DNA of 23,335 nt from Bacteroidota bacterium (GTDB taxonomy: Bacteria; Bacteroidota; Ignavibacteria; UBA10030; UBA8401), in NCBI GenBank assembly GCA_030824295.1, contig JAVBYA010000095.1, forward strand, positions 1 to 23,335, written 5' to 3'. Made by a program: the position numbers and the translations under genes. This document shows positions 14,398 to 21,638 of the stretch, one piece after another (position 1 is the stretch's first letter; each line of letters begins with the position of its first letter). The notes under the pieces were generated by a model. The model was given only the letters and a program-made list of their open reading frames with translations, did no database searches and was not told the DNA's origin.

Positions 14398-16917
14398 ATG
14401 CGTGTACTTTGGGTCACATTGTTCTTGTTCCTTCCTTCCGTCGCATTTTCGAGCGTCGGTACGTTGGAAGGGAGGATCTCCGATAAAGCCAATGGTGAAG
14501 GACTTCCCAGCGCCGTTATCCGCCTGGTCGGGACCCGAATCGGAACGGTCTCGGACCACGAGGGGTACTACACCATACAGGGACTCGCATCCGGCTCGTA
14601 CGATGTGGAGGTCTCTCTGCTCGGCTACCGAAAGGTGCTCGTCAAGCAAGTACAGATCGTGGCATTGCGTCCCACGCGTATCGACATCCGCCTGGAAGCC
14701 TCCACCATCGACCTGCAGGGTGTCGAGATCATCGCTCACCGTCAGTTCATCCAGCGCGACATTCCCGCCACAGCGTACGCTATCTCATCCTTGAAACTGG
14801 ACCAGTTACCTGTCACTTCGATCAAGGATGTCATGGCGCTGCAGCCGGGTGTGACCATCGAAGGAAACGTGCGCGGCGGAAAGACGCAGGAAGTGCTCTA
14901 TCTTATCGATGGCATGCCGATACAGGATTTTATGAAAGGGGGCTCATCCGCGGATATCCCCAAAAGCGCCATTTCGGAGATCAACATCTACACCGGCGGA
15001 TTCGATGTGGAATACGGGAATGCACTGTCCGGCGTTGTCAACATCATGACCAAATCCGGGGACAACGAACAGTTCACCGGACTTCGGCTGGAGAAGGATG
15101 ACTGGTTCGCGGGCGACTGGAACAAACAGACCAGCAAGCGGACGGAAGCGGAATTGTTCACGAGGGGACCGCTGATCGAGGACAAGCTTTACTATTTCAC
15201 CGCGCACACGGTCCGCTTGACCGACGGAGAATGGTGGCAGGATGCACAATGGTTCTTCCCCTCCCCGATGAACAAAGAATATATGGGTATCGGCAAACTC
15301 GATTACGTTTCCGAATCGAATTCCCGACTTGCCCTGCATGTGATCTACAATCACAACCAGTGGCGGGATTATGAGTTCTCCTGGCGCTACAATCTTTCCG
15401 GTCTGCCGGAGCGGGAAAAGAACTCGCTGCGGGTGGGATTGAATTATACCGATACGCCGCTCCGGAACCTCACCTACAATGTGCAACTGACCTATTCCTT
15501 GATGCACAGCCACATTGGTCCGGAATCGAGCGACGGAATGACCATCGATCCCTATCAGTATGACATCTATCTCCGGTACATCCTGGATGGGACCCGCAAC
15601 TGGTGGGCCGATTCCAAACAGCGGATCTATACGGCCAAAACGATCGTCACCTATGAATGGGACAAGATGCATATGTTCAAGATCGGCGGCGAACTGAACC
15701 AGTTCGACATCACATCCGATCTGGTCAAATACGAACCGCGCCTGACGTACTTCGGCAAACCGATCGAGACCGAACCTCCGATGAATTACAGCAATCAGTA
15801 TTCCTATCTGCCGACCTCCGGCAGTGTGTTCGTGCAGGATAAGATCGAATTCCAGCGGGACGGCGCTGTGTTCCATGCCGGATTCCGCTGGGATTTCCAC
15901 GATCCGAAAGCGGAGCGGCCGGTGGTGGAATTCATCCCGACCCGCGGGAACGAGTTCCAACAGGTCGTGACGGCCACCGCCAAGGCGAGCGTGAAGCAGC
16001 AATGGAGTCTTCGTACTTCATTCTCCGTTCCGACCGGTCCTTCCAGCATCTTCTATATCAACTTCGGACAGTTCTTCCAGATGCCGCTGTTCGATTATCT
16101 TTATTCCGGCATCAATCCTGTCACACTGCGGGGGCTGTCCAAGAATGTGCTCACCGGGAATCCTGACCTGCAGCCGGAGAGGACGAACGCATGGGAGATC
16201 GGGTTCAAACAGCTGATGAAGAATTCGTACATCCTTTCCGTGACGTACTTCAAGAAGGTGACGAGCAATCAGGTCGATTCAAAAACGCTCGTGCCGTATG
16301 ACAGCAAGTTCGCCGGAGATTATGGGTTCGCATCCTATGTGAACAATGCACAGGCGAATTCGCAAGGCGTGGAGATCGTTTTCACCCGCGACACGGATGA
16401 ACAGTTCAACAGCAGTCTGTCCTATACTTACATGGTTGCGAAGGGGATCAGCGAAACGGCGGATCAATCGATCAACTATGCGCAATGGGGTTTCGCGGTT
16501 GCACCGGTGGAGCATCCGCTCAGCTGGGACCAGCGGCATACGGTCAAGATCGATGCATCGGCGAAGCTGCCGCTCGGCATCATGGCGAACGGTACGGCCA
16601 TCATCAGCTCGCCGAGGCCCTATACCCACTATCCGACTCGGGACGGCTTCACACCGGTCGATCCCACGAAGGAATTCGTCCCGAATAACGTCCGGATGAA
16701 ATCGACCATCTTCTCCAATCTGAAGATCTCGCGTGTGTTCACGTTCGAGGAGTATTTCAAATCCAAGCTGACGGTCTATCTGGACAGCCGTAATTTCATC
16801 AATTACAAGAATGTGAAATGGTTCGATTCCAACGGCAAGATCGGCGGAGAGTTGGGCGATCCGACCGCGTATTATGAACCGCGCAGGACCAGGATCGGAG
16901 TGCTATGGGAATTTTAA
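14398..16917 (+). CDS. TonB-dependent outer-membrane receptor with carboxypeptidase-regulatory-like domain
   Basis: Protein of 839 residues. A signal peptide covers about residues 1-18 (MRVLWVTLFLFLPSVAFS). Residues 21-105 form the beta-sandwich regulatory-like domain found before many FCB receptors (GTLEGRISDKANGEGLPSA through GSYDVEVSLLGYRK). The plug domain spans about 125-220, with LQPGV, LYLIDGMPI and GGFDVEYGNALSGVVNIMTKSG. The rest is a beta-barrel ending in a terminal Phe (GVLWEF), the outer-membrane assembly signal. It should import a scarce ligand using TonB energy; the ligand is unknown. No SusD-type partner follows; instead two paralogous lipoproteins do, the first overlapping this stop by 13 bases. 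The ATG at 14398 lacks a clear Shine-Dalgarno. The nearby ECF operon suggests linked regulation. Confidence 0.9.
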   Translation: MRVLWVTLFLFLPSVAFSSVGTLEGRISDKANGEGLPSAVIRLVGTRIGTVSDHEGYYTIQGLASGSYDVEVSLLGYRKVLVKQVQIVALRPTRIDIRLEASTIDLQGVEIIAHRQFIQRDIPATAYAISSLKLDQLPVTSIKDVMALQPGVTIEGNVRGGKTQEVLYLIDGMPIQDFMKGGSSADIPKSAISEINIYTGGFDVEYGNALSGVVNIMTKSGDNEQFTGLRLEKDDWFAGDWNKQTSKRTEAELFTRGPLIEDKLYYFTAHTVRLTDGEWWQDAQWFFPSPMNKEYMGIGKLDYVSESNSRLALHVIYNHNQWRDYEFSWRYNLSGLPEREKNSLRVGLNYTDTPLRNLTYNVQLTYSLMHSHIGPESSDGMTIDPYQYDIYLRYILDGTRNWWADSKQRIYTAKTIVTYEWDKMHMFKIGGELNQFDITSDLVKYEPRLTYFGKPIETEPPMNYSNQYSYLPTSGSVFVQDKIEFQRDGAVFHAGFRWDFHDPKAERPVVEFIPTRGNEFQQVVTATAKASVKQQWSLRTSFSVPTGPSSIFYINFGQFFQMPLFDYLYSGINPVTLRGLSKNVLTGNPDLQPERTNAWEIGFKQLMKNSYILSVTYFKKVTSNQVDSKTLVPYDSKFAGDYGFASYVNNAQANSQGVEIVFTRDTDEQFNSSLSYTYMVAKGISETADQSINYAQWGFAVAPVEHPLSWDQRHTVKIDASAKLPLGIMANGTAIISSPRPYTHYPTRDGFTPVDPTKEFVPNNVRMKSTIFSNLKISRVFTFEEYFKSKLTVYLDSRNFINYKNVKWFDSNGKIGGELGDPTAYYEPRRTRIGVLWEF

Positions 16918-17591
16918 GGGAGCGAGGGTTCCGATGGATCATTATTTTCTCTGTCAGCGGAATTCTGCTGATGTTCAATGCCTGCACCGAATCGCTCCCT
17001 TTGCGGAACGATCCGGTGCTGCCGCTGACGGGTAAAGTCGAATCGACTGTGTCATCAGTTTATAAGTCCGATGGCGTTCTCTTGTACCCTGAAATGACCG
17101 TGTACCCAAAAGTTAAGAACATCTACGATGAAACGCTGCAGGGATATGGTGATTTCAAAGGGGAGATCAAGGTGGTGTGGGAACGGGATTCATCCTTTAC
17201 CAAAACGTTCGTCCTCAATAAGAGTTCGTTGATGGAGAACAGGCGCTACAAGTTCGATCCCTCCCAGAATGTGCTGACGATGGACCAGGGGGATGAGATC
17301 TCATTCTTCTTTAAGTGGAATTTCATTGCCGACAATGGCCGGAGGATCGACAGCAGCTTCGTGCTGAATGTGGACGGATCATGCTGGAAGATCGTGTCCG
17401 TTCCCCGCGGCAAGCGATTCGCCAATATCGTATGGAATCCGAGGAAGTTCTCCGTGGAACGGTTCATTGTCTCCGGATATATCAAGCCGTTCAAAGACCT
17501 GGCAGCGGTCATCATTCAGCCCTATGTTGTGACGATCGAATATGAGACCTATAAGAAAGGGGATTGCCAGTCCCTTCCCGTTCCTCGATAA
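16905..17591 (+). CDS. lipoprotein of unrecognised family, paralogue 1
   Basis: Protein of 228 residues with a lipoprotein signal (hydrophobic segment about 12-23, lipobox ending FNAC with Cys27). I do not recognise the mature family. It has alternating hydrophobic patterns that suggest a beta-sandwich, and shares with the next gene the motifs LPLRxDPVLPLTG, PKVKNIYDETLQGYGDFKG, VVWERDSS, VPRGKR and SGYIKPFKDLAAVIIQP. Two further cysteines, C160 and C221, are conserved in both paralogues and could form a disulfide. The ATG at 16905 lies inside the end of the TonB-receptor gene (13-base overlap), so the two are translationally coupled. The context suggests a surface or periplasmic lipoprotein that works with the receptor, for example in ligand capture, but no function can be assigned. 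Confidence 0.8.
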   Translation: MGILRERGFRWIIIFSVSGILLMFNACTESLPLRNDPVLPLTGKVESTVSSVYKSDGVLLYPEMTVYPKVKNIYDETLQGYGDFKGEIKVVWERDSSFTKTFVLNKSSLMENRRYKFDPSQNVLTMDQGDEISFFFKWNFIADNGRRIDSSFVLNVDGSCWKIVSVPRGKRFANIVWNPRKFSVERFIVSGYIKPFKDLAAVIIQPYVVTIEYETYKKGDCQSLPVPR

Positions 17592-17686
17592 GTTCTATCG
17601 GTTGTCCATGCTGAAAGTAATATTGTGAGGACGCTATACTTCAGACGATCCCATACCGTTCACACCGTTCCGAAGAGCATCGTTGG

Positions 17687-18370
17687 ATGAATCAGATTCT
17701 TGGCACTCTGCGAAGTTCACCGGCAGTGTTCCTCCTATGTTCTCTGACATTCTTGTGTTCATGCAACGAAACACTCCCGTTGCGGGATGATCCGGTGCTG
17801 CCGTTGACAGGGACGGTGGGATCGGAAGTGTCGACGGTATTTCAAAAAGATGGGTCTGTGGTGTACCATGAAGTGATCATATTCCCGAAAGTCAAGAACA
17901 TCTATGATGAAACATTACAGGGATATGGTGATTTCAAAGGTGTGGTCAAGGTGGTGTGGGAACGGGACTCATCCTATTCTAAAACGTTCACTCTCGACAG
18001 GAATTCGCTGACCGAGAACAGACGGTATAAGTACGATGCCGATCTCAATTTGCTGACGCTCGATCAGGGGGATGAGGTTTCGTTCTTTTTCAGATGGAAT
18101 TATGTAGTCGACAATGGGGTGAGGATCGACACCCTTTTCCCATTAAAAGTGGATCTGTCGTGCTGGAAGATCGTGCAGGTTCCCCGCGGCAAGCGGTACG
18201 CCAATATCGTGTGGAACCCGAGGCAGTTTACCGTGGAACGGTTCATCGTCTCCGGTTATATCAAGCCGTTCAAAGACCTGGCGGCGGTCATCATTCAACC
18301 GTTTGTTGTGACGATCGAGTATGAGACCTTTCTAAAGGGTTCCTGTGCGTCGCTCCCGAATCCGAGGTAG
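17687..18370 (+). CDS. lipoprotein of unrecognised family, paralogue 2
   Basis: Protein of 227 residues, a tandem paralogue of the preceding gene. By hand, about 147 of 200 aligned mature residues are identical without gaps, with the highest match in the last 60 residues. The signal peptide and the lipobox (LCSC, Cys26) differ more than the mature parts. Conserved cysteines are C159 and C220, matching C160 and C221 of the first copy. The gap to paralogue 1 is 95 bases (17592-17686), where I see no terminator, so the same transcript may cover both. The divergence shows an older duplication kept under selection. Function unknown; a role with the upstream TonB receptor is inferred from position only. 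Confidence 0.8.
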   Translation: MNQILGTLRSSPAVFLLCSLTFLCSCNETLPLRDDPVLPLTGTVGSEVSTVFQKDGSVVYHEVIIFPKVKNIYDETLQGYGDFKGVVKVVWERDSSYSKTFTLDRNSLTENRRYKYDADLNLLTLDQGDEVSFFFRWNYVVDNGVRIDTLFPLKVDLSCWKIVQVPRGKRYANIVWNPRQFTVERFIVSGYIKPFKDLAAVIIQPFVVTIEYETFLKGSCASLPNPR

Positions 18371-18395
18371 CAATTTTTAGAGGTCATTCTTTGTC

Positions 18396-18424
18396 TTGTT
18401 CATCGTGCAAAGGATGCATATATT
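18396..18424 (+). promoter_or_regulatory. candidate promoter of the transhydrogenase operon
   Basis: TTGTTC (18396-18401) and TATATT (18419-18424) are separated by 17 bases, 33 bases before the pntAA start. The -10 element matches the sigma-70 consensus at five of six positions and the -35 at three of six. It sits in the 87-base gap after the lipoprotein gene. FCB bacteria often use a different housekeeping consensus, so the assignment is tentative. Confidence 0.4.
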
Positions 18425-18457
18425 ATCGCACTTTTCAATCAATACTGGAAGACACCC

Positions 18458-19600
18458 ATGATTATCTCCATACCGAAAGAACCGAAAGAAGAAACGAGGG
18501 TCCCGGTCGTACCGCAAACGGTCGACAAGCTCAAGAAAAAAGGGGCCGATATCATCATCGAAGCCGGACTCGGCCTTTCCGTCGGGTTCACCGATGAAGA
18601 ATATGCCAAAGCCGGGGCAAAGATCGAATCGAACCGCAAGAAAGTGCTGGCCGCCGGCGATGTCGTGCTGCGGCTGCGGAAGCCGGAACAAAAAGAGGTC
18701 GGACTCTCCAAAAAAGGGGCGGTCCACATCAGCTATCTGGACCCGTTCAACGAGCCGAAACTGATCGCCGAGATGGCGAAGAAGCAGCTCTCGGCCATCT
18801 CCATGGAGATGATCCCGCGCTCCACCCGCGCTCAGAAGATGGACGCACTCAGTTCGCAGGCGAGTCTTGCCGGGTATGCGGCGGTGATCGTGGCGGCGGA
18901 CCATCTCAAGAAGATCTTCCCAATGATGATGACGCCGGCCGGTACGATCCAGCCGTCGAAGGTGTTCATCATCGGTGCCGGTGTTGCCGGACTGCAGGCG
19001 ATCGCGACAGCAAAACGGCTTGGCGCGAAAGTGGATGCGTTCGATACCCGTCCGGTCGCGAAGAACGATGTGCTCTCACTCGGTGCGAAATTCGTGGAAG
19101 TGGATCTGGGAGAGACCGGTCAGACCGCGCAGGGATATGCCAAAGCGCTGACGGAAGAACAGCTGAAGAAGCAGCGTGAGGTGATGAAGCAGTATTGTGC
19201 GCAGGCGGATGTGGTGATCACCACAGCGCAGGTGTTCGGCCGGAAGGCGCCGGTCATCGTCACCGCGGACATGGTCGCCGGGATGCGTCCGGGCAGCGTG
19301 ATCGTGGACCTGGCAGTGGAGACCGGAGGGAATGTGGAAGGATCTGTGGCCGGTAAAGTGGTCGATAAGAAAGGGGTCCTGATCGTCGGAATGAAGAACA
19401 TGCCCGGACGTGTCGCGCAGAATGCCAGTCTGATGTATTCCAATAACCTGTTCAATCTGCTGGATGAGTTCTGGAACAAAGAAACGAAACAGTTCGATCT
19501 GAAGCTGGATGATGATATCATCAAGAGCTGTTTGTTGACGCACGGCGGAGAGATCGTCCACACCATGTTCCAGCCGAAGAAGGAGGAGAAGAAGAAATGA
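18458..19600 (+). CDS. pntAA: NAD(P) transhydrogenase subunit alpha1 (NAD-binding domain I)
   Basis: Soluble subunit of 380 residues that binds NAD(H) and exchanges hydride with the NADP domain of PntB. The nucleotide-binding loop is GAGVAGLQ at 173-180, and the RQD loop residues that face the dIII partner are present as R121, Q126 and D129 (PRSTRAQKMD). The N-terminal half starts ISIPKEPKEETRVPVVP, as in PntA and alanine dehydrogenase. At this length it lacks the membrane helices that are fused in E. coli PntA, so it belongs to the three-subunit type known from Rhodospirillum. GGAAG lies 6 bases before the ATG. The stop overlaps the first pntAB (ATGA at 19597-19600). It is the only alpha1 gene in the window, followed by two membrane pairs, so it may serve both. 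Confidence 0.93.
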   Translation: MIISIPKEPKEETRVPVVPQTVDKLKKKGADIIIEAGLGLSVGFTDEEYAKAGAKIESNRKKVLAAGDVVLRLRKPEQKEVGLSKKGAVHISYLDPFNEPKLIAEMAKKQLSAISMEMIPRSTRAQKMDALSSQASLAGYAAVIVAADHLKKIFPMMMTPAGTIQPSKVFIIGAGVAGLQAIATAKRLGAKVDAFDTRPVAKNDVLSLGAKFVEVDLGETGQTAQGYAKALTEEQLKKQREVMKQYCAQADVVITTAQVFGRKAPVIVTADMVAGMRPGSVIVDLAVETGGNVEGSVAGKVVDKKGVLIVGMKNMPGRVAQNASLMYSNNLFNLLDEFWNKETKQFDLKLDDDIIKSCLLTHGGEIVHTMFQPKKEEKKK

Positions 19601-19905
19601 CACTCGATATCATGACCGTTCTTCCGTTCCTTCTGATGATCTTTGTGGTCGCCATCCTGCTCGGCACCGAGGTCATCTCGAAAGTCCCTTCCATCCTTCA
19701 TACCCCGCTCATGTCCGGTTCCAACGCCATCTCCGGTATCACGGTGGTGGCGGCGCTTGTCGCTGCCGGTGAAGGACATAACTGGGTGAGTACAATGCTG
19801 GGAACTGCTGCCGTTGCCTTTGCCATGATCAATGTGGTGGGGGGCTATCTGGTGACCAATCGAATGCTGGAAATGTTCAAGAAGCATGAGGAGCCGAAGA
19901 AATGA
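19597..19905 (+). CDS. pntAB: NAD(P) transhydrogenase membrane subunit alpha2, copy 1
   Basis: Membrane subunit of 102 residues with three predicted helices. The family signature LHTPLMSGSNAISG is at residues 34-47. In Thermus thermophilus the corresponding position (recalled as His42) is a histidine considered part of the proton path; here it is Ser46, as in E. coli. A short basic tail follows NRMLEMF. It would assemble with PntB to form the proton channel of domain II. Its start overlaps pntAA and its end overlaps pntB copy 1 (both ATGA), giving strict coupling of the three genes. Confidence 0.9.
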   Translation: MTLDIMTVLPFLLMIFVVAILLGTEVISKVPSILHTPLMSGSNAISGITVVAALVAAGEGHNWVSTMLGTAAVAFAMINVVGGYLVTNRMLEMFKKHEEPKK

Positions 19906-21272
19906 CCTTCCTCGCTGAGTTCATCTATATTATTGCCGCTGTCCTTTTTGTTGTTGGGTTGAAGCGGATGAACAAACCTGCTACCGCACGCCGCGGGAAC
20001 CAGATGTCTTCAATTGGTATGTTCCTGGCCATTCTGGGAACGTTGATCCATTTCGATATCCTCACTCCGGAGTACATACTGATCGGCATGGTCATCGGAA
20101 GCGCGGTCGGTGTGATCCTTGCCCGCGTCGTGAAAATGACCGAGATGCCGCAGATGGTGGCACTCCTGAACGGCTTCGGTGGCATCGCTAGTCTTCTGGT
20201 CGGTTGGGCGGAGTACCATAAGAATCCCTCGGCCGATCTGTACACGGCGGTCACCACATTTCTGACGGTGGTCGTTGGCGGACTGACGTTCTCCGGCAGC
20301 GTCATTGCCTGGGCGAAGCTGAAGGAAGTGATGTCCGGAAAACCGATCCTCTTCCCGGGACAGCAGGTCGTGAACGCAGCTGTTCTGTTATCTGTGGTGG
20401 TGGGCGGTGTCATCTTCTCCATCGATCCCGCGAACAATTACCCGATCTTCATCGGATTGATGGCGGTCGGACTCATCCTCGGTGTCACGTCGGTCATTCC
20501 GATCGGCGGGGCGGATATGCCGGTCGTTATCTCGCTGCTGAACTCCTATTCCGGTATCGCCGGATGTCTTGCAGGTTTCGTCATCCAGAACACGGTACTG
20601 ATCGTGACCGGTTCGCTCGTCGGTGCGAGCGGTATCATCCTGACGAACATCATGTGCAAAGCGATGAACCGTTCACTGGCCAATGTGCTGTTCAGCGGAT
20701 TCGGTTCGGTGACGACACAGGGAAAATCCGAAAAGAAAGGGGAAGTGAAATCCCTCTCTGCTCAGGATGCCTATATGGTGCTGGAATCTTCCGGTTCTGT
20801 GGTGTTCGTACCGGGCTACGGCCTGGCGGTCGCTCAGGCGCAGCATGCCTGCCATGAACTTGCCTCCCTGCTGCAGAAGAACGGAACAGAAGTGACGTTC
20901 GCCATCCATCCGGTAGCCGGACGTATGCCGGGGCACATGAACGTGCTGCTGGCCGAAGCGAACGTGTCGTACGACCTGCTGAAAGAGATGGACGATGTGA
21001 ATCCGACCATCGACCAAGTGGATGTGGCGATCGTGATCGGCGCGAACGATGTGGTCAATCCCGCTGCGAGGGAGGATAAGACCAGTCCGATCTACGGCAT
21101 GCCGATCATCAATGTGGATAAAGCGAAGAACGTCATCGTCATGAAGCGTTCGATGGCAGCCGGATTTGCCGGGATCGAGAATCCGCTCTTCTATAAAGAG
21201 AACACCAAGATGCTCTTCGGCGATGCGAAAGCGGTGCTGCAGGAGCTGGTTTCCGAGTTCAAAAAGTCATAA
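19902..21272 (+). CDS. pntB: NAD(P) transhydrogenase subunit beta, copy 1 (Asn at the proton-path His position)
   Basis: Protein of 456 residues: a membrane half (to about 265) and a soluble NADP-binding domain III. The membrane part keeps IGGADMPVV and LNSYSG, which carry the E. coli Asp213 and Asn222 positions. Domain III has VPGYGLAVAQAQ, HPVAGRMPGHMN, IGANDVVNPAA and KRSMAAGFAG, all intact. At residue 90 (MVALLNGFGG) there is Asn where E. coli and many others have the histidine known as His91. With Ser rather than His in its alpha2 partner, this pair lacks both histidines proposed for proton transfer. It may couple differently or run in another direction or rate; this is inference. Coupled by ATGA to pntAB copy 1; followed by a 78-base gap with a hairpin. 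Confidence 0.92.
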   Translation: MTFLAEFIYIIAAVLFVVGLKRMNKPATARRGNQMSSIGMFLAILGTLIHFDILTPEYILIGMVIGSAVGVILARVVKMTEMPQMVALLNGFGGIASLLVGWAEYHKNPSADLYTAVTTFLTVVVGGLTFSGSVIAWAKLKEVMSGKPILFPGQQVVNAAVLLSVVVGGVIFSIDPANNYPIFIGLMAVGLILGVTSVIPIGGADMPVVISLLNSYSGIAGCLAGFVIQNTVLIVTGSLVGASGIILTNIMCKAMNRSLANVLFSGFGSVTTQGKSEKKGEVKSLSAQDAYMVLESSGSVVFVPGYGLAVAQAQHACHELASLLQKNGTEVTFAIHPVAGRMPGHMNVLLAEANVSYDLLKEMDDVNPTIDQVDVAIVIGANDVVNPAAREDKTSPIYGMPIINVDKAKNVIVMKRSMAAGFAGIENPLFYKENTKMLFGDAKAVLQELVSEFKKS

Positions 21273-21303
21273 CAATGGAAATACTGTAAACAAGAAAGAA
21301 CTT

Positions 21304-21333
21304 CAACGAGACGTCCATAGCGGCGTCTCGTTG
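21304..21333 (+). terminator. stem-loop between the two pnt membrane pairs
   Basis: A perfect 10-bp stem (CAACGAGACG at 21304-21313, CGTCTCGTTG at 21324-21333) with a 10-nt loop, followed by TATTT and then the GGAGG (21339-21343) of the next gene. There is no real U tract, so it is more likely an attenuator, RNA-processing or stability element than a full terminator. It could set different amounts of copy 1 and copy 2. Confidence 0.55.
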
Positions 21334-21350
21334 TATTTGGAGGATGACAG

Positions 21351-21638
21351 ATGCCCTTCTCGATCGACCCGATCTATATTTTGGTCCTTGCCGGCTTCGT
21401 CGGTTTTGAGATCATCAAAAAGGTCACACCGACGCTTCACACCCCGCTCATGTCCGCAACGAATGCCATCTCCGGCATCTCGCTGGTCGGCTCGCTCGTT
21501 GCGGCAGGCAGTGACCACATGACCGGACAGATCCTCGGGTTCGTTGCGGTCACCGCCGCCACCATCAATGTGGTGGGCGGCTTCATGATCACCGAGCGGA
21601 TGCTGAAGATGTTCAAGAAGAAGGAGAAGAAGTCATGA
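21351..21638 (+). CDS. pntAB: NAD(P) transhydrogenase membrane subunit alpha2, copy 2
   Basis: Membrane subunit of 95 residues, paralogous to copy 1 (signature LHTPLMSATNAISG at residues 29-42, Ser41 at the Thermus His42 position). The rest diverges: the N terminus is shorter, IYILVLAGFVGFEIIKKV replaces the corresponding helix, and the tail is FKKKEKKS. A strong Shine-Dalgarno GGAGG (21339-21343) is spaced 7 bases from the ATG, unlike the overlap-coupled copy 1, so translation starts afresh. The stop overlaps the second pntB (ATGA at 21635-21638). No alpha1 gene accompanies this copy; it presumably depends on the upstream pntAA or on one elsewhere in the genome. Confidence 0.9.
   Translation: MPFSIDPIYILVLAGFVGFEIIKKVTPTLHTPLMSATNAISGISLVGSLVAAGSDHMTGQILGFVAVTAATINVVGGFMITERMLKMFKKKEKKS

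Noticed and set aside
14944..16002. Open frame of 352 codons on the - strand
   Set aside because: It is antisense to the TonB-receptor barrel, whose motifs are unambiguous; the translation is low in structure and shows no family motif.
17383..18340. Near-identical DNA blocks at 17383-17560 and 18166-18340, considered as a mobile or direct repeat
   Set aside because: The similarity follows the reading frame and extends along both lipoprotein genes, so it reflects gene duplication rather than a transposable element.
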